A DNA stretch of 64,000 nucleotides. Source: Burkholderia savannae. Lineage in GTDB: Bacteria; Pseudomonadota; Gammaproteobacteria; Burkholderiales; Burkholderiaceae. The position numbers were made by a program, and so were the translations under genes. Positions 42,693-52,534 of this stretch are shown one piece after another. Below the pieces are notes generated by a model that saw nothing but the letters and a program-made list of their open reading frames with translations, ran no database searches and was not told where the DNA came from. Position 1 is the stretch's first letter; every line of letters starts with the position of its first letter. The stretch covers positions 2,294,001 to 2,358,000 of the forward strand of contig NZ_CP013418.1 of assembly GCF_001524445.2 (NCBI RefSeq). The letters run 5' to 3'.

Positions 42693-45600
42693 CTACAAGC
42701 GCTCCAACGCATCCAAGAGCAAGGATTCCAGCGTTCGCCACGCCGCGCGCAGCGTGTCCAGATCCTCGATTTCTGCGATCTCCTCGGCGGCGGAACAGCG
42801 GGCGATGAGAAAGCGGTTTCCGGTCAGCGCGAACCCTCCCTTGATCGAGTGAAGTTGCTCTCGGACCGTTTTGAAATCGCGCGATGCGAGCGCTTGACCG
42901 ATCTTGTCGATGGACTGCACCGTTGCGGTGCGCAAGGCCGCCGCGACCGCCGGCGGCAATGTGCGCATCCGCAGCTCGGCGTTGACCGGAGCGGACGCGG
43001 TGTCGGCGCGGATTTCCGCTACCGCCGTGCGCGCGGCGTGCCGTTGCAGTACCTTGTCCAGGGTGTTCAAGGACAAAGGCTTCAGGACGATTTCCGCGAT
43101 GCCGACTTTCTTCGACCGCTGATAATCTTCGGCGGTCGCGTGAGCGGTCATCGCGATGATCGGAACGTCGGCGCGCATCTTGTTGGCGAACATCGCGAAT
43201 CCGAAGCCGTCGAGCTCGGGCATGCCGAGATCGGTCAACACGGCGTCGTACTGATGCTCGCTGAACGCGCGCAAAGCGTCGCGTCCGTTTTCGACCACGT
43301 CCACCCGATGGTCGAGCGCCTCGAGCTGATCGCGCAATAGCGCGCGATTGGCCGGATGGTCCTCGGCGACCAGGACGTGCAGCGACGCGCGAGCGTGCGT
43401 TGACGCATTGCGGCGCGGCGCGGTCGGCATATTCGGCATGGCCGCCGCTTGGCGGGCCTCGTGCAAGGGCAGAATCACCGTGGCCGTGGTGCCGAACTCC
43501 GGCAGGCTATCGATTTCGATCGAGCCGCCCATGATCGTTGCAAGTCGCTGGCATAGCGGCAATCCGAGGCCCGACCCGCCGAAGCGACGATGAATCGACG
43601 CATCGGCCTGCGTATAAACGTCGAACAACGTTGCGATGCGGTCCGGCTGGATTCCGATGCCGGTGTCGCTGACCCAGATCTCGATGGCGGAATTGCCCGG
43701 CCCGGCCTTCGCACGATGGACATCGATGGAAATATGTCCGCTATCCGTGAATTTGATCGCATTCCCGATCAAATTCGACAGTATCTGGCGGATGCGCGTC
43801 GGGTCGCCGGAGTAGTAGTTCGCGACGCCCTCGCCGACGCTCGAAAGCAGTTCAAGGCCCTTCGACTCGGCGAGCGGCGCATATGCGTCGACGATATCCT
43901 GCAGGAGCGCGTGGATATCGAACGGAATGTTCTCGAGCGTCATCTGGCCGGATTCGACCTTGGAAAGATCGAGTATGTCGTTGATGATGTGCAGCAAGGC
44001 GTTCGAGCACGATTCGACCACCTGAAGGCGCTCGCTCTGCTGCATGGAAAGCTGCGACCTGCGCAGCAATTCCAGATTGCCGATGATCGCATTGAGCGGC
44101 GTTCTGATTTCGTGGCTCATCGTGGCCAGGAACGTGGACTTGGCCTTGTTCGCCTGGTCGGCCGCGATGCGTGCTTCCTCCAGCTTCAGCTCGCTTTCTT
44201 TGCGCAGGGAGATGTCCAGCAGCGTGCAGAGCTGAACGTTCGCGCCGCGATAACGGGCGGCGACGACATTGGCTTGCAGGTAGATCGGATTGATTTCGTC
44301 GCGCTCGATGGCGAGATCGTGTTGCAGCAGCGCGCCGTCCTCGCTGTCGGGGCGGCCGGTCGCGTATCGATAGGCCTTCCAGAGCCGAATATGCAGCGGT
44401 TCGCCGCTCGTGCGCGCCGAAAGTTCGAGCATCGCGTTGTTCTGCAGCAGAACGCTGCCGTCCTGGGCGGAAAGCAGGCCGAGCCCGACGGGCGCGGTGC
44501 GCAGGATCGTACGATTGAGCACTTCGCTTTCCAGCAGTCGCTGGGCGCGGCGGTAATTGGGAACGAGGCCTTTGCGATCGAACTGGATCGCGAAGAGCCA
44601 CAGCATGCCGATGATGCCGGCTACGAGCCCTGTCATGAGCGCGAAGCGGGGCATCATTGCGGCCGCGATCGTCTTCCACGAATAGGCGTGGACGAGCACC
44701 CAGTCGGTGCCGGGCAACTGATCGCTGGTCACGAACATGCCGTCTTGGTAACGTTCGACGAGACCGTCGAATCCATCGCCGAGCGACCGGATGCTCAACG
44801 CGGAATCCGTCACGCCGCCGTTTGCGCCGGACTGGTTCGACGAACCGATGATGACGTTGCCTTTGCGATCGACGATGGTGAACGTGCTGCCGGCCGACGC
44901 GTCGTTCAGGTTGCTGTAAAACATGTCGAGCGGCAGGCTGCGCACATAGATTGCGAATAGTTTCCCGGTCGCGTCGATGGCTGGCTGGACGATGCGGATC
45001 ATGGACTTGCCGGTGAGCGGATCGGGGTGCGGCGGCAGCCAGACGGTGCGTCGATCCGCGCGCAGCGGGATGATGGCGCTTGCGTCGCGAAGATAGCGGA
45101 TGTCGCGCATCGCGTCGCCTATCACCATGGACGCCGAATGCGATTCCAGAAATGCTTCGGGTGACTGATCTTCGCGGGACCACAGAAGCGAGAGGTAGGT
45201 GCCGTCGGGCGAGAACGAGTAGCCTTCGACCCGGTCGTCCGGCAGCGGCGATTGACCGTCTCCCATCAGCAGTTGCGTTTCCAGGAGCGCGAGGTACGGC
45301 GCAAACGTGCTCGCCGGGCGATCCGGCGCCGGTATGCCGAGGGCGAGCGCAGCCGGCGCGCCTTGCGGCGTGTACAGGACGGCATGGCCTTGGTGCGCGT
45401 CGAAGCTCGAGAGCAATTCCGGCGACGGTTCGATGTGTCTGTTCCACAGGCCTTCGGCATGCATCACCGCACGCATGAGCGCCGTACGTCGAATTTGTAA
45501 TTTTATTGTAAGTTTAGATTGCTGGATCAGAAATTCGTAGCGTGCGTTCGACACGTAGTCCATCGCCTCCATTCGGATCGCGAGCAGCAGGCAAAACAGG

Positions 45601-45737
45601 ATGAAAACAGATACTCCGAGCGCGCCGCCATAGGTGAGTAGACGTTGATACGTCAGCATCTTTCGCGGGTCGAACAGCGCTTTGCGGTGACTCAGCTTGA
45701 ATGGCTGGATCAGCAGTTTCTTCAGTTTTCCTGGCAT
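42693..45737 (-). CDS. Hybrid sensor histidine kinase with REC and HPt domains (BvgS/EvgS-like)
   Basis: This 1014-residue inner-membrane protein senses an unknown signal and should relay phosphate through an internal REC to its HPt domain and on to a response regulator. The N-terminal helix (about 33-54) and a second helix near 362-385 bracket a large periplasmic domain (55-360) of unclear type. A PAS-like region follows. The dimerisation and phosphoacceptor motif is TMSHEIRTPLNAI near residue 540. HATPase boxes appear in SNLIGNAIKFTDS, DTGIGI and FGGSGLGLPL. The REC domain near 785-900 has DAVLTDLGMPELDG, and HPt near 960 has HSIKGGFALTGN. No response regulator adjoins it directly; two FimZ-like regulators lie 1.5 and 10 kb away. 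Confidence 0.92.
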   Translation of the reverse strand: MPGKLKKLLIQPFKLSHRKALFDPRKMLTYQRLLTYGGALGVSVFILFCLLLAIRMEAMDYVSNARYEFLIQQSKLTIKLQIRRTALMRAVMHAEGLWNRHIEPSPELLSSFDAHQGHAVLYTPQGAPAALALGIPAPDRPASTFAPYLALLETQLLMGDGQSPLPDDRVEGYSFSPDGTYLSLLWSREDQSPEAFLESHSASMVIGDAMRDIRYLRDASAIIPLRADRRTVWLPPHPDPLTGKSMIRIVQPAIDATGKLFAIYVRSLPLDMFYSNLNDASAGSTFTIVDRKGNVIIGSSNQSGANGGVTDSALSIRSLGDGFDGLVERYQDGMFVTSDQLPGTDWVLVHAYSWKTIAAAMMPRFALMTGLVAGIIGMLWLFAIQFDRKGLVPNYRRAQRLLESEVLNRTILRTAPVGLGLLSAQDGSVLLQNNAMLELSARTSGEPLHIRLWKAYRYATGRPDSEDGALLQHDLAIERDEINPIYLQANVVAARYRGANVQLCTLLDISLRKESELKLEEARIAADQANKAKSTFLATMSHEIRTPLNAIIGNLELLRRSQLSMQQSERLQVVESCSNALLHIINDILDLSKVESGQMTLENIPFDIHALLQDIVDAYAPLAESKGLELLSSVGEGVANYYSGDPTRIRQILSNLIGNAIKFTDSGHISIDVHRAKAGPGNSAIEIWVSDTGIGIQPDRIATLFDVYTQADASIHRRFGGSGLGLPLCQRLATIMGGSIEIDSLPEFGTTATVILPLHEARQAAAMPNMPTAPRRNASTHARASLHVLVAEDHPANRALLRDQLEALDHRVDVVENGRDALRAFSEHQYDAVLTDLGMPELDGFGFAMFANKMRADVPIIAMTAHATAEDYQRSKKVGIAEIVLKPLSLNTLDKVLQRHAARTAVAEIRADTASAPVNAELRMRTLPPAVAAALRTATVQSIDKIGQALASRDFKTVREQLHSIKGGFALTGNRFLIARCSAAEEIAEIEDLDTLRAAWRTLESLLLDALERL

Positions 45738-46445
45738 ATCGAGGCGTTGACTTGGGCGTGCGAGACGAGATCGGGAATGCGGATACTCGATTGAGATTTT
45801 TTGCGAATATTCCGTTCGCTAGCGTTCCCGGATAAACAATAGAATCTCTCCGTATACTATTCCCTTTCACGGCATCGATCTTTTGTAATTCGTATTTCCG
45901 AAATGAAAGAAATTTGAAATATTCGGCGGTCGACGCGAGAAATGACGAAAGAGCAAAAGTATGATGAATAGGCTGCTGTGATGCCTGCCGTGATGGCGAG
46001 GCTACTCGGCGTGTCGAATTTTATGAGCTGATGCCGACCGGCGCTCTCCTGCCTTTCGAGCTGTCTGGCCAGCGATCGAGTCTCACGCAGGCAACGCGGC
46101 GCAAAGATCCGGCGGGCGCGTGGAGCGTTCGCCGAAGCGTGTCGTTCGGCGGGGAGGCTATGCGGAGGCGGGATGATCCGTCGGTCGGCTTTGCTCGAAT
46201 GGCGGCGGCCACGCAACGGTCCGTCGCGCTCGGTGTTGCGCGTTCGCGTCTCCTGGAGCCTTCATGGGAGGTCGGTGCCGACATGGATTATCGCGCAAAC
46301 CCCTGAAATTCGGCCGACGTTCTCGACGCGTTCATGTTACGTCGCTCGGGCCGGACTTGGATTGCTCGACCATTCGCGTGCTACCGGCATCGTTGACGTA
46401 AAGCGCGAACCGCATATTTCGCCGCAAGTGCGACGAGGACGAAAT
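45738..46445. other. Long spacer upstream of the histidine kinase
   Basis: The part next to the kinase gene (45780-45960) is AT-rich and should hold its promoter. I see no convincing gene in the rest; ORFs here lack ribosome sites and family features. GC content is clearly below that of the T6SS genes. Confidence 0.4.
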
Positions 46446-46640
46446 TCAGCATTTGGCGCTGCCGGCGCGCAACACCGTTCCGGTTTTGACAATCTCCTTC
46501 CATTCGGCCTGTGCCTTGCGTCGCGCGGAAGGTGAGAGGAATATGAAATTGTTGAGAAGCACCAGGAATTCTCGCCTCTCCTCCTCCGGTAGAGCTGAAA
46601 AATCGAGCATTATGGATGCAACCTTTTGTGAGTTTGACAT
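46446..46640 (-). CDS. Small unrecognised protein (64 residues)
   Basis: ATG 46640 has GAGG eight bases upstream, which favours it over a TTG nine codons earlier. The sequence is hydrophilic and helical (LDFSALPEEERREFLVLLNN and ARRKAQAEWKEIV), with a basic C-terminal half and a terminal cysteine. There is no signal peptide. I do not recognise the family. It lies between the histidine kinase and a response regulator on the same strand, so a regulatory role is possible. Confidence 0.55.
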   Translation of the reverse strand: MSNSQKVASIMLDFSALPEEERREFLVLLNNFIFLSPSARRKAQAEWKEIVKTGTVLRAGSAKC

Positions 46641-47259
46641 CGGATAGACCTCGGAAGATTGACTCAATCAGCTCCGGTCGAGGTGCGTTGGCGTGCGCAA
46701 ATGATTGGTTATGATTCGAGTTTTGTCGAATGGAATCGGGTTGGGCACGACCGGGCATGGTGTGAATCGATCGAGTTGAATGATCGAAATATACGGACCC
46801 GATATCCGAGGGTGTATTGGACAAAACAAAAAATGAGTGTGAAGCGAGGCGTATTTGTATTAATCTCATGCGCGTGCGAGGCCATGTAAGTCGAGTGCGG
46901 CGAGAAAGCGGCCGGAATTTGATTTCTATTGAGAGGCCGCGGCCAATCACGACGTGTTGTCGATCGATGACGACGGCATCGGTCATTCGTCGTCGGCATT
47001 CCGAATATCGCAAATTGATGACCATGCGGATGGCGGGCATGGCTGTGCAAGGGCGCGAAGTGTGTCGTGAGTTGTCCGATATCCGGCTCCTCGCAGGAAT
47101 TCGATGCAATGTCGAAGAAGAAAAGCGCGGCGCTGTCGAGGCCGAAGTTCGAACGAGCGACGAAGACATGCAACGCGCGCTACCGTGATTTTGCGGCGGC
47201 GAACGCTCATGAGCGACGTCAGCGAACGTCATAAGGCCGTTCATCACAACAGCAACCGA
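46641..47259. other. AT-rich spacer downstream of response regulator 1
   Basis: No gene is supported. Several short ORFs appear on both strands but have skewed, low-complexity translations without motifs or ribosome sites. The sequence could be a decayed gene or regulatory region. I found no strong hairpin here. Confidence 0.35.
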
Positions 47260-47922
47260 TCAATGACTGGTCGTGTCTTCGACCAGTTTCACCTTCAGCG
47301 CATATTTGAGAAGATCAATGTCGCTGTTGAGGCCAAGCTTTCGCATGGCATTGGCTTTTTGAGAGCTGATGGTTTGTTTGCTTCGCTTCAGGCGGTTGGC
47401 AATTTCGTTGACCGACAAGCCGGACGTGAACAGGCGCACGACTTCCATTTCCCTCGGCGATAACGGAACGCTTCCGTCCGGCGACTTGCCATGACCGCTG
47501 TTGACGATCGTCTCCATGGTCGGAGAAAGGTAGGAACCCTTCGCATAGCTGGCGTGAATTGCTGCAATGATGTGTCCGACCTCGTCCGATTTGCTGAGAA
47601 CCGTGGAAATGCCGTGTGAAATCAGATTGTGGATGATCGCGGGGTTGCTGATCATCGTGAGCGCAATCAAGCGGGTGCTCGGATATCGCCTTTGGATATA
47701 CGAGAACAGAGAAATGCCGTCTCCGAAGTTGTCGTCCGGCATGTTGTAATCCGAAATGACAACATCGCAAGGATATTCATTGAGCGCAGACAGCAGTTCA
47801 GTGGAATTTCGGCAAGCGCTCACCACTTCTATCGAGCTGACAGGAGCCAGCGCGTGAAGCAGGCCGGTCAGTACAGCGGGATGGTCATCCGCGATGATGA
47901 CCTTGATGGAAAAAACAGTCAT
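47260..47922 (-). CDS. NarL/FixJ response regulator 1 (FimZ/RcsB-like)
   Basis: This 220-residue protein has an N-terminal receiver domain and a C-terminal LuxR-type helix-turn-helix. The acidic pocket is IIADDHPA with phosphoacceptor Asp in VVISDYNMP, and K is seen in STVLSKSDEVG. The HTH is SPREMEVVRLFTSGLSVNEIANRLKRSKQTISSQK (shown only to its edges). The GD insertion after the phospho-site (DDNFGDGISLFS) also occurs in its paralog at 55761 and is typical of FimZ/BvgA-like regulators of adhesion. The start ATG 47922 has only a weak AAG ribosome site. The kinase at 42693 is the likely partner. Confidence 0.9.
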   Translation of the reverse strand: MTVFSIKVIIADDHPAVLTGLLHALAPVSSIEVVSACRNSTELLSALNEYPCDVVISDYNMPDDNFGDGISLFSYIQRRYPSTRLIALTMISNPAIIHNLISHGISTVLSKSDEVGHIIAAIHASYAKGSYLSPTMETIVNSGHGKSPDGSVPLSPREMEVVRLFTSGLSVNEIANRLKRSKQTISSQKANAMRKLGLNSDIDLLKYALKVKLVEDTTSH

Positions 47923-48265
47923 CTTGATTTTAAGTTACATGGTTTGCGAAGTTTTGTGAAAGCGCGTGACATTTTTGAGATTGGCTGAAATTCCATCTCG
48001 ATATTTGGCTTTTTCTATCGATCTTTATCAATTCGATAATTTGAGATTCATTTGGCATTGGCGGATCGGGTGTTGAAAATTCATGTCGAAAATCGTAAGG
48101 CGAAGCCCGAAAATCGGCGCATCGCGGTTTGATGCGATGGATATGGAGCTTCAATAAAATCACACTTCGAAGCCGATGAGGCCATCATCATCGATGATTA
48201 ATCGACGTGTAAGATGCAGATTAAATTACAAATGCCGGCAGTGCCATCGGACATGTATTAAAGGG

Positions 48266-48294
48266 TTGAATTTGTCAATATTTTACAAATTCAA
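48266..48294. promoter_or_regulatory. Perfect AT-rich inverted repeat
   Basis: TTGAATTTGT (48266-48275) and ACAAATTCAA (48285-48294) form perfect 10-bp arms separated by 9 bp. It lies about 345 bp upstream of response regulator 1 and 165 bp past the usher stop. It could be an operator bound by a dimeric regulator or a second, weak terminator. Confidence 0.45.
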
Positions 48295-48374
48295 TCGCGG
48301 GAAGAGTTGTGGATCTCGTTTTGTTCATGAAGGTGAAGATGGATTGTGCAATTCTGCCTGTGAAGGATATGCGA

Positions 48375-48407
48375 ATTAAGAAGGCGCATACTTGGCATGT
48401 GCGCCTT
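48375..48407 (-). terminator. Terminator of the usher transcript
   Basis: AAGGCGCA (48381-48388) and TGCGCCTT (48400-48407) form an 8-bp stem extended by two weaker pairs. On the minus strand the stem is followed by CTTAATTC, a partial T tract. It starts 52 bp past the usher stop. Confidence 0.6.
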
Positions 48408-48459
48408 GGCGTCGGGTAGCGTGACGCGCGATGCGAGGCTGGTTGCGGACGATCGCTGA

Positions 48460-50844
48460 TCAGCCGCATGATCCTTCGGCTTCTTCATAAGGTTGATCCG
48501 GATCGAACAGTTCGGGCGCGTCATAAGTAACGCGGCATTCGCTTCGATTGACGCCTGACAACCTGATCGGCTTGCCGATGTCGTCATCGGATAGGATGAA
48601 ATTTCCGTCTCCGACGATCGTGCCGAGGAATTGCCCTTGCTCGTCGAGCACGGTGGTGCCGACCGGTGCGGTGGCCCCTGTCGAATCTCGTATCGTCAAC
48701 ATGAGTTGTCGCGTTTCGGTTGCGTTGATCGTGCGTGTGAGCACGCTTCCTCGTCTGAGTCCGATGTCTACGGTCGTCGTGTCTAGGCGCACATTCATGG
48801 GGAGGCTTTGCGTATCGAGCCGAAGCTGGGCTTTCGTGTAGGGCGTCACTGAAGGAATGATCGCGGTGCCGAGCGGATTGGTGATGGAGGTGCCGCCGGG
48901 AGCGCTGATTCGCAGCCCCTTCTGGTTTGGAACCGATACGATGGCGAACGTATCTCCGATTCGACTGGAGGCCGTTCCGAATAGTCCGTTGGCGTATGCG
49001 ATGCCTCCACTTACGGACACGTAAGTAGACCGTGAATTGGTCGTGCTCTGAGCGACGCCTGCACCGATCTGAGCAAGACCGGTGTTCATGCTGAAGGATG
49101 CGTTCGCGGTCTGGCCGTTCTTGTCGCCCGATGCGCCAATGGAATAGGAGCCGTTTCGTCCCAGCCGATTGCTGTAGGACGTGCCGAACGTGAGATCGCC
49201 GCGCTGCGACCGGGCGCTTCGTGCGCTCAAGGAGCCGCCGCCAAGCGGAATCGACACGTTGGCGTATACGCTGCTGCCGTATTTGGGGCTGATTTGTGCG
49301 GCAAGGCTGACGTTCGCACGGCCGATCTTGCGGCCGATGCTCAGCGTGTGAGACAGGGTGCTCGAAGCGCCGAAGAAACTGTTGTACGAAAGTCCATACG
49401 TAAAACTGCCCCAGCGAGGATGCGCCCAGTTTACCGACGCGTTCGCCGAATGCTTGGTTTGGCCCGCTCCGGTGGCGTCGCGAAGCGATCCGAGTGCAAC
49501 ATCGGGCGTGGTATAGCGATTCGAGCGCGAAAGCCACGAGGCGGACGCGAACACGTTCCCTCCGATCCGGGTCGAGCCTTGCAACTCGAATTGATATCCT
49601 TGACCCACGCCGGCGGCTCGTGAATAGCGCACTCCACTTGCAAGCCATGCCCCGGATTCCACCGAGAGTGTTCCTTGGGCGCTCGCATGAACATAGCCGG
49701 GGGCGGCAAGCGCGGCGGTCGACACGCGAAGATTGTTGAACGCCGAGAAGGAGACTTCGCCCGTGGCGAAGATCGCGGGCGTGCGCCTTCCGTCGGAATG
49801 GCCCGCGTCCTGATAGCGGCCGATGGCTGCCTGCCAGGTCATCGGCTGCTTCGCGTCGGCATAGCTCATGCCGACGGGCATCTCGAAGCGTCGCTTTCGC
49901 CCGTCCTGTTCGGTGATTTCGATCTGGAGATCGGCGTTCTGCGCGACGTTGCCGATGTCTGACAGCATGAACGGCCCAGGCGGGACGATCGTGCGATAGA
50001 CGACACGGCCGCGCTGACGTACTTCGACGGTCGCGTTGCTTTCCGCGATGCCCTGAATGGGAACAGTCAGTTGTCCTCCGCTTTGCAGGCTGTCCGAACC
50101 GATTTGAACGCCGAGCATCGGCAGGCCGCCCAGACTTTCGCCTGCGGAAGTGAACTGGCCGATCTGCGCGATGGCGCCCCACGCGTCGACGGTACGCGAG
50201 AGGTAGGTGTCCTGCAATTGATACGAGAATCCATTGCTGGAATTTGTCAGCGATCCTCGATTGCGGAAAGACCAGTTTCCGATATTGAAGCCGGGCTCAA
50301 TTCGCGCCTGAAAATAATGATTGTTGCCGAAACGGGTATCGAAGCGCTGCGCGAAGACATCGTAATTCAGCAACATCGCCTTACCGCCGGAGTGCAGTCC
50401 GTCGTCGCGCCGCTTCGGATCGAACGCTTTCTCCGGCACGGTCATGTCGATTCGGAACTGCCCCGGATGGAGTTTCATGTGAAATTCCGGCCACATTTGC
50501 TCGGGGTCGACGCAACCGGCCAGGTCGGACGGTTTACGCAATCGCAGCGTGCCCAACAATGCGGCGTCGAAGCACGGATCGCCGTCGTCATCAAATTGAA
50601 CGTTCGTCGTGTAAGTCTGATGGGCGTTGAGTGCGATCGTGACTTCCTGTCTGCCGGGGAGAAAGCGCGAATCGCCGCTGAAGAATTTTGCGATGTCGGC
50701 GGAATAGCCTCGCGCGATCAGCGTTTGTGTGTCGAATTCAACAGCCGCGCTGGACGAAGGCGACGAGACGGCGAGCGCGTCGCTGCTTCCCCATCCAATG
50801 AAGAGGAGCAAGCTAAGCGACAGGATCGACCGTCTTGCGTGCAC
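48460..50844 (-). CDS. Outer-membrane usher of fimbrial set 2 (FimD/PapC family)
   Basis: This 794-residue usher starts at GTG 50844 after GGGAGA. The signal peptide is ARRSILSLSLLLFIGWGSSDA. The N-terminal domain begins VEFDTQTLIARGYSADIAKFF, with the cysteine-bearing GDPCFDAA and LAGCVDPEQM. The barrel and plug follow, for example VEVRQRGRVVYRTIVPPGPF. C-terminal sequence has GTSITNPLGTAIIPSVTPY and RSECRVTYD. It is shorter than the usher at 7038, and the pair is not closely similar. It forms set 2 with the chaperone 360 bp upstream and two DUF1120-type pilins. Confidence 0.94.
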   Translation of the reverse strand: MHARRSILSLSLLLFIGWGSSDALAVSSPSSSAAVEFDTQTLIARGYSADIAKFFSGDSRFLPGRQEVTIALNAHQTYTTNVQFDDDGDPCFDAALLGTLRLRKPSDLAGCVDPEQMWPEFHMKLHPGQFRIDMTVPEKAFDPKRRDDGLHSGGKAMLLNYDVFAQRFDTRFGNNHYFQARIEPGFNIGNWSFRNRGSLTNSSNGFSYQLQDTYLSRTVDAWGAIAQIGQFTSAGESLGGLPMLGVQIGSDSLQSGGQLTVPIQGIAESNATVEVRQRGRVVYRTIVPPGPFMLSDIGNVAQNADLQIEITEQDGRKRRFEMPVGMSYADAKQPMTWQAAIGRYQDAGHSDGRRTPAIFATGEVSFSAFNNLRVSTAALAAPGYVHASAQGTLSVESGAWLASGVRYSRAAGVGQGYQFELQGSTRIGGNVFASASWLSRSNRYTTPDVALGSLRDATGAGQTKHSANASVNWAHPRWGSFTYGLSYNSFFGASSTLSHTLSIGRKIGRANVSLAAQISPKYGSSVYANVSIPLGGGSLSARSARSQRGDLTFGTSYSNRLGRNGSYSIGASGDKNGQTANASFSMNTGLAQIGAGVAQSTTNSRSTYVSVSGGIAYANGLFGTASSRIGDTFAIVSVPNQKGLRISAPGGTSITNPLGTAIIPSVTPYTKAQLRLDTQSLPMNVRLDTTTVDIGLRRGSVLTRTINATETRQLMLTIRDSTGATAPVGTTVLDEQGQFLGTIVGDGNFILSDDDIGKPIRLSGVNRSECRVTYDAPELFDPDQPYEEAEGSCG

Positions 50845-51203
50845 AACGTATCTCCCGGCAGCGGTGCTGTTTGAGTTGGCGAGGGAAGGGGGCCGCGTTG
50901 ATTCGCAAGCCCTCTACAGGTGAAAGGCGCAACTGGCCGTGCGCGCCGGACGGAAATGGCGCGAGCCGCATCGACACATGAGCCGCGTGCGTGGCGGCGA
51001 TGCGGGCGCAGGGTCAATGGCCGGCATCGCTCGAACAAGAGCGTTCGTTCCGCGACGAGCGCGCGGGTGGCCATTAATGTGAATGATCGTCGCGTCGCGA
51101 GGCGAAATCGCCCGGCGGCGCGAATGCAGCGGACTGGGGCGAGAGACGAGAGTTGGCTGGTTGACGTCGGCGAGGTGATGTTGCCGACTTTCGCTCCGCC
51201 AAA
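50845..51203. other. Spacer between chaperone 2 and usher 2
   Basis: This 359-bp gap is unusually long for a chaperone-usher pair. I see no convincing gene. It is GC-rich with no recognised element, and may hold a separate usher promoter. Confidence 0.35.
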
Positions 51204-51869
51204 TTAACGCTGGACCGGCATCGTGACTGCGGGCAATACGAGGCCGTAGCGGCTGAGCGGAACGATCTCGATTTTGTCGGCGGCATCGTCTATTTCAACA
51301 GTTCGAGACTCGCCAGGCATCAGGTAGGCATGCGGGAGCGCGACCGTCTTGTTCGCGGGCAACAGCTTGACGCTTGGCGCGAGGCGGATCACGTGCGTGC
51401 TCGGATTGCTGAGCGTCAAATGTCGATCCGCAAGGCTGAGCTTCAAGTTATCCCAAGGGGTTTTGGAAACGGGAACCGCGCCGGCTTGAACCAAAAAGCC
51501 GATTTCCTGGCGTACCGGCATCACGAGCGAGCCGCGGCCGGTTTGCGATACCCCTTCGAACGATGCCTTGAGCATGTACTCGTGCTCGAGTTTGGCCCCC
51601 TTCTTGAGCGAAAATTTGATCTGCTGACTTTGGCCGGGATCGATGCGTGCGATTGGCGGCGCAATCAGAATGCGTTGACTGAGTTTGTCTTCGCCAAGAT
51701 CTTCGAGCTTGCTGACGAGCAGCATGGGGCTTTCGCCGTCGTTTTTGACGTTGAAGGCGACGCGTTGATCCGTTTCGTTGAAGATGATGGTTGGGCTCTC
51801 TAGGGTAAAAGTAGCTGCTTGGGTCTTCAGGCAGAATGCTGAAAAAATGAGGAGCAAGAGTGTTTTCAT
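51204..51869 (-). CDS. Periplasmic fimbrial chaperone of set 2
   Basis: From ATG 51869 the protein has 221 residues; an upstream ATG at 51902 adds 11 residues without a better signal. The signal peptide is KTLLLLIFSAFCLKTQA, followed by ATFTLESPTIIFNETDQRVAF. LIAPPIARIDPGQSQQIKFSL matches the central strand region and VRQEIGFLVQAG the domain linker. Sequence ending VVMPVQR-like (ITVMPVQR pattern: VTMPVQR) is somewhat unusual. It differs strongly from chaperone 1 and probably serves the DUF1120 pilins. Confidence 0.86.
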   Translation of the reverse strand: MKTLLLLIFSAFCLKTQAATFTLESPTIIFNETDQRVAFNVKNDGESPMLLVSKLEDLGEDKLSQRILIAPPIARIDPGQSQQIKFSLKKGAKLEHEYMLKASFEGVSQTGRGSLVMPVRQEIGFLVQAGAVPVSKTPWDNLKLSLADRHLTLSNPSTHVIRLAPSVKLLPANKTVALPHAYLMPGESRTVEIDDAADKIEIVPLSRYGLVLPAVTMPVQR

Positions 51870-52534
51870 GAGAGTAATTCGAGAATTGAGAAAGTGGGGC
51901 ATGAGATTGGTTTTTAAGAAATATCAAATATTGATAAATAATGTAGACGTGATGCTATGCCGTTGTTTCGATATGTGGAATGTTATCTTTTGTGCCGCGG
52001 GTAAGGGATGGGACGAGTCTTGTTGTTCGGTAGGACAAGTACTACGTTGTTAAATGCATGTATAAGATGGGATGGGGATGGTGAGGCGACTGAATTTTGA
52101 AGATATTCAGGCATGGCTAACGCATGGCCGCGTGATCATTGCGTGATGAGATGTAGCTGTTGTTACGGAAGGTGCGAGATGAAATCGAATGACATTAGGC
52201 CAGATGACATCTTTGATGTGGTATATCTCGATCGATGTCTCGACTTGGAAGCTGCCGCGTGATCATGGTATGAGGAGAAGCGTCATAAACCATTTATTTT
52301 CTGAATCGCCAAGGTCCGGCTTACGCAGTGCTATTGAAAATGAGTAAAAGCGCCGCCTCGTGAGCGACGCCAATATGAGAGCGAGCAGTCATGCACTTCC
52401 GATTGTGAGGGCGACTGCCTGGTTATGATGCAATGATTTCTTATGCTTTACGGGTTGCGTCATTGGGGAAATTTGGCATCATGTTTATTTTGAGTAATAT
52501 CCTGCTGGGTGTTGTGGGAGGTTATAAATATTTT
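51870..52534. other. AT-rich spacer between DUF1120 pilin 2 and chaperone 2
   Basis: No gene is supported in this 665-bp gap. It contains a terminator for the pilin transcript (52345-52371). The AT-rich part at 51900-52080 should hold the promoter for the chaperone and perhaps the usher gene. Confidence 0.5.
52345..52371 (-). terminator. Terminator downstream of DUF1120 pilin 2
   Basis: Read on the minus strand, GCGTCGC (52370-52364) pairs with GCGGCGC (52356-52350), with one G-U pair, around a 7-base loop. It is followed directly by TTTTA. It lies about 165 bp past the pilin stop, so the pilin and chaperone are probably separate transcripts. Confidence 0.6.

Larger units (their letters stand above)
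47923..48459. other. AT-rich regulatory spacer upstream of response regulator 1
   Basis: This 537-bp gap is among the most AT-rich stretches of the window and has no gene. It carries the promoter of response regulator 1, a terminator for the usher transcript (48375-48407) and a perfect inverted repeat (48266-48294), both listed. Such DNA is typical H-NS target sequence, and an H-NS-like gene lies at 56961. Confidence 0.45.

Noticed and set aside
46381..47247. Several ORFs (up to 288 codons) between the kinase and response regulator 1
   Set aside because: Translations are irregular, cysteine- and arginine-rich and unlike any family; codon use does not match genes nearby. Only the 64-residue gene at 46446 has a plausible ribosome site.
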